From Candidatus Moduliflexus flocculans (GTDB lineage: Bacteria; Moduliflexota; Moduliflexia; Moduliflexales; Moduliflexaceae), in NCBI GenBank assembly GCA_000739515.1, contig DF820455.1:616330-653117 (forward strand): a DNA stretch of 36,788 bases. The letters run 5' to 3'. The position numbers were made by a program, and so were the translations under genes. The first letter of the stretch is position 1; every line of letters starts with the position of its first letter. Below are positions 34,179 through 36,788 of this stretch, one piece after another. The notes below the pieces were generated by a model. The model made no database searches, was not told where the DNA came from, and was given only the letters and a program-made list of their open reading frames with translations.

Positions 34179-34185
34179 TCAATAA
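34177..34185 (+). repeat. target-site duplication, right copy (AGTCAATAA)
   Basis: Second copy of the nonamer that precedes the MITE in xisH. Confidence 0.85.
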
Positions 34186-34369
34186 AGTATTCGACCGTGC
34201 CGAATCGAAGATGCAACGGGTCATGAGTAATCATCCAGCCATCCTTTTCTAAGGCATGTCTCACCGCGTCATGAGATCGATCTCGTGCCAGCATATTCTC
34301 ATTCTCCTGTCTCTATGATTGTTTGTAGATAAAATACAACATAATCCGCAAGATGTCAAGCGGCGGCGG

Positions 34370-34665
34370 CTATTCTTCATCGCCGCGACGCCCGGTGAGT
34401 TTAATCAGATGGGATCCTGCCGACGTTTCGATAATGTCGCTGACTTCGCCTTCTTGCAAGGCAAATGCGGCCTCTTCGAACGTGGGAAGCATCAGACCCC
34501 GGCTGAACCAGCCGAGATCGCCGCCATGCTCTTTCGGGTCGGGGTCTTCGGAATATTGCGCCGCAAGGTCGGCGAAATCGTCGCCGGTGTTCAGCCGCGC
34601 CAATATTTTTCGATTTTTCGGTGGGCGGCGTCTTTTTCGGTTTGAGTGGCTTCAGGACAGTCATA
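34370..34665 (-). pseudogene. parvulin-type peptidyl-prolyl isomerase (PpiC) fragment
   Basis: The C-terminal two thirds of a parvulin domain is readable: LARLNTGDDFADLAAQYSEDP, GGDLGWFSRG, FEEAAFALQEGEVSDIIE and HLIKLTGRR, ending at a TAG at 34370-34372. Upstream, DCPEATQTEKDAAHRKIEK continues the match in another frame, so one base has been lost in the A-run near 34604-34612. A stop (34666-34668) then removes the A-S-H-I-L start of the domain. No signal peptide or chaperone domain remains. The gene was probably truncated by the rearrangements that brought in the IS elements about 90 bases away. Confidence 0.85.
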
Positions 34666-34779
34666 TCACAAAAATTTAACGACGTTATTTTACAGGGAAA
34701 TAATGTTGTAAAAATTCATTGATTGCCTGACTTGATGATTTTTGAATATGTGAAAAATTAGAGTTGTTGCAAAATAAAA

Positions 34780-35663
34780 TAGACCTCTTGCATAAGTTGT
34801 TTACTTGGCAGTTTTGATCTCCATGTTGTAGATCTCTGCAATCAGATTGAAGCGGAATCCACGCCGTTTGCGCCTGTTGCGATGGCGTTCACTCAAGATG
34901 CGAAAGATCTTGAGCTTGCGAAGGATATGCTCGATCACGATTCGTTGGCGGGATCACGCCCGATTGCTTTCCTTTTGTGCGCGATTCAGCGGAGGCAATT
35001 TCGTCTTCTTGGCAGGGGGTGACTCGACGCATGTACGTCTGCCAAGCCCTGATAGCCGGCATCTGCGCACACTGTGATCTGTGGCAACATTCCACTCCGG
35101 CTGTCTTTACACAGGTGAAAATCATGTCGACGCCCTTCACAGCACGCCGTCGCGAGAATCTCTTTCGTCTTCACGTCGGCATTTTTGAGGATGACGCTTC
35201 TTGTTCCCGCTGGAGAACCGTCGCTGTTTTTTTGGGGCGTTCAATCGGCTGTTCCGTCGCATCCACCACCACGAGTTCCAGCACGACATCGCTCCCAACG
35301 AGCGCGTTTTTGCTTAGAAGATGACATGGCGGAGACGCGATCAAGACCTGCTCAATCTTCCGGATCGTGCGGCAGACTGTCGCTTCACTCACACCATACA
35401 CCAGCCCCAGATAAAATTCTGTCCGGTATTCGCGCCAGGACAGCACGGTGAGCAACAGCTGATCTGCCCGGCTTCATTTCGGTGGTCGACCGAACGTCCT
35501 CAATCCACCTTCAACGACCGTCAACATGTTGTTGAACGTCATACGCTGAACTCCAGTTGCGTGTTTGAACTCTTCATCACTGAGGTGTTGAACGATTTCA
35601 TATCTTATATGCCTCATATAGAACATATTATAGAACATATTTATGACTTATGCAAGAGGTCTA
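34780..35663. mobile_element. inner IS5-like element nested in the outer IS
   Basis: A perfect 18-base inverted repeat, TAGACCTCTTGCATAAGT at 34780-34797 and its complement at 35646-35663, bounds an 884-base element. It has inserted just inside the left end of the outer IS, between that end and its transposase. It holds one broken transposase gene on the minus strand. Confidence 0.9.
34801..35617 (-). pseudogene. IS5-family-like transposase, degenerate
   Basis: Reading from ATG 35617, the frame gives MRHIRYEIVQHLSDEEFKHA, then a premature TGA (35474-35476) after TFGRPPK. The same frame then runs ADQLLLTVLSWREYRTEFYL with a helix-turn-helix region (VYGVSEATVCRTIRKIEQ) and VVDATEQPIERPKK, carrying the first DDE Asp. 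The frame then changes through FSSGNKKRHPQK to KTKEILATACCEGRRHDFHL and ADAGYQG (second Asp). Another stop (34954-34956) precedes RIVIEHILRKLKIFRILSERH (the Glu), and the protein ends EIYNMEIKTAK. At least two frameshifts and two stops make it non-functional. Confidence 0.88.
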
Positions 35664-35740
35664 ATATCTTGCACAAAATAGTAGGATCCTGTAATGGTGG
35701 ACATGATGTCAAGACAATTTCATGCATAACGGGAGGTCAT

Positions 35741-36612
35741 ATGATCAATATCGCCCGCTGCTTTCAAGATATCCGGTTATTCAAAGCGGTCACCGGCATG
35801 ATATATGCTGAATTCAACGTTCTGCTCCCCAGATTTGTTGACGCCTTGGGGGCAGAGGGCGAACGCAGAGATGTCCGTTCGTCAGCGTCAGACGGGCGGG
35901 GGGCGCACACATACGTTGCCCACTGGGCGCGAGAAGCTCTTTTTTTCTCGTCTTCTACGTGAAATGTTATGCCACCTTCGATGTGCTGGCTTGGCTGTTT
36001 GACGTGGAGCGCGCGCAACCTCATCGGTGGGTGACGACCTATCTGCCACTGTTAGGAACAGCCTGAGGTCGACAAGCCGCCTTGCCGGAACGCCAGATAT
36101 CCACCGTCGAGGAATTTCTTCGTCAGTTTCCAGATGTCAAAGAGGTCTTTGTGGATGGCACGGAACGTCCCATTCGGCGTCCGAGCGGGCAAGACGCGCA
36201 GAGACCGTACTATTCTGGCAAGAAAAAAGGGCATCGCGTGATCGTCCTCAGCGAGACGTTTTCTGGGCATATTCATGATAAGACCGGGGCGACAGATTAT
36301 GGGATGTTGACGCCGATTCCAGATGACGTCTTGATTCACAGTGATCTTGGGTTCTTAGGCGTTCCCAAAGACCGTCCGAAAGGGACATTCAGTCTCCCTG
36401 AGAAAAAGCCCAAGGGACGGCTGTTACCGGACGAGGCCAACGCGCGAAACCGCGAAAAAGCCCGTCGCCTGGTCCTTGTTGAGCACGCCTTGGGTGGCGT
36501 GAAACGCTTCCGAGCCGTCGATACATTGCGGAATTCGGTGAAGATATTTGCAGATCGCTTCATGCTGATCGCGTGTGGGAGATGGAATTTACGTGTAGAT
36601 ATGACGGTCTAA
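35741..36612 (+). pseudogene. DDE_Tnp_4-type transposase of the outer IS, degenerate
   Basis: ATG 35741 with GGGAGG four bases upstream opens MINIARCFQDIRLFKAVTGM. After about 45 codons the frame shifts to RQTGGGRTHTLPTGREKLFF and shifts again to CYATFDVLAWLFDVERAQPHRW. A TGA near 36064 interrupts GTA/GRQAALPERQISTVEEFL. The remaining 3' half is open (36082-36612) with VFVDGTERPIRRP (first Asp), YYSGKKKGHR, HSDLGFLG (second Asp) and VLVEHALGGVKRFR (the Glu). This order is that of helix-turn-helix plus DDE_Tnp_4 transposases. It is broken by at least two frameshifts and one stop, so the element cannot move by itself. Confidence 0.88.
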
Positions 36613-36700
36613 ATTTCAAAGAACATGACAGAATTGACCCAATATAAAACCATGCCTATTTCGCAACAACTCTAATAATTTGGGGTGGTGTTTGATTAAC

Positions 36701-36788
36701 TGATGTTACGCAGCGCCGCCGACAATTCCCCTCCTGGGAGGGGCAAGGGGTGGGTTCGTCCGTGAGTGATTGCTCGTGTCAAGAACCC
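36701..36788. mobile_element. second MITE copy, cut by window edge
   Basis: CTGATGTTACGCAGC appears at 36700-36714, followed by a stretch that matches the xisH MITE (CGACAATTCCCCTCCTGGGA, then GGGGCAAGGGGTGGGTT). Similarity ends near 36755, where the copies differ. The other end is outside the window. It lies 25 bases beyond the right end of the outer IS. Confidence 0.85.

Larger units (their letters stand above)
33721..34294 (-). pseudogene. xisH: xisH, disrupted by a MITE and a frameshift
   Basis: The ATG at 34294 has AGGAG nine bases upstream. The first 39 codons read like XisH (MLARDRSHDAVRHALEK ... HLRFGTVEYFID) up to a stop created by a ~154-bp insertion at 34025-34178. Past it the frame resumes as DLGAERLLAAEKNGE, then IAVEIKSFLGKSAITEFHAAFGQYMEY, with the E-x-K of a nuclease-like core. 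A TAG at 33849-33851 marks a second lesion, after which a shifted frame continues AVPKDIAESFFEQSFIRHLL to the stop at 33721. Removing the insert and one target copy restores the first junction exactly. The second lesion is a net loss of one base (mod 3) and would remain. Confidence 0.92.
34758..36675. mobile_element. outer IS element with DDE transposase, interrupted by a second IS
   Basis: Inverted ends TTAGAGTTGTTGCAAAATA (34758-34776) and the complement of TATTTCGCAACAACTCTAA (36657-36675) differ at one of 19 positions. The 1918-base span encloses a whole smaller IS of about 884 bases; without it the element would be about 1.03 kb, a normal size for a single-gene IS. Its own transposase is on the plus strand (35741-36612) and is decayed. 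I could not define a clear target duplication. Confidence 0.85.

Noticed and set aside
34018..34252. Short frames on both strands across the MITE
   Set aside because: They are products of the repetitive G/C-rich foldback and the broken xisH; no protein family is recognisable.
33398..34294. xisH/xisI as evidence of a nitrogen-fixation excision element
   Set aside because: No nif gene, XisF-type recombinase or att-like repeat is present, and XisH/XisI homologues are common without such elements.

Overview
The window is 36.8 kb of bacterial chromosome around a probable replication origin. It carries dnaA, dnaN and recF together with envelope polysaccharide, signalling, tRNA-modification, proteolysis and cyclic-di-AMP genes. 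Base composition looks moderate (roughly half G+C in the core genes, lower in some accessory ones). I cannot name the organism from the sequence. Membrane polymer ligase and glycosyltransferase genes, large hybrid kinases, XisH/XisI and many intergenic palindromes would suit an uncultured Gram-negative lineage with many mobile repeats, but that is inference.

Region 1 (1-13141, all minus strand). A long, tightly packed gene series begins with a CheA-type kinase with its own receiver domain and a receiver-GAF-histidine kinase hybrid. It runs with ATGA overlaps into a polysaccharide cluster: glycosyltransferases of GT4 and GT2 type, a methyltransferase, an SGNH/AlgX-like putative acyltransferase, an O-antigen-ligase-like membrane protein and a GT39-like membrane glycosyltransferase. 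The last GT4 gene runs off the left edge.

Region 2 (13444-16626, plus strand) holds DUF58, SpoIIM-like and RDD genes, a common trio, here without the usual MoxR ATPase. Region 3 (16721-20300, minus strand) holds dnaN and dnaA. The 750-bp gap between them is rich in DnaA boxes, and three more boxes lie upstream of dnaA; this is the best oriC candidate. Region 4 (20300-22581, minus strand) holds a YfcE-type phosphodiesterase, pgsA, a DksA/TraR zinc-finger regulator and a secreted helix-hairpin-helix protein ending in a clear terminator.

Region 5 (22867-28789, plus strand) holds an NrdG-like radical SAM activase, a tRNA with anticodon CAU, tilS, ftsH, cdaA and cdaR. It is followed by a three-gene operon (28980-31294) that I regard as the most novel item: a TPR protein with a HEPN-like end, a RusA-type Holliday-junction resolvase homologue, and a protein joining a PD-(D/E)XK-like nuclease domain to a HEPN domain. 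recF lies immediately after it in the opposite direction.

Region 6 (32503-36788) is decaying accessory DNA. It contains a secreted beta-propeller-like protein, an intact xisI beside an xisH broken by a ~154-bp MITE (with target duplication) and by a second frameshift, a truncated parvulin fragment, and two nested, degenerate IS elements. A second copy of the same MITE starts at the right edge.
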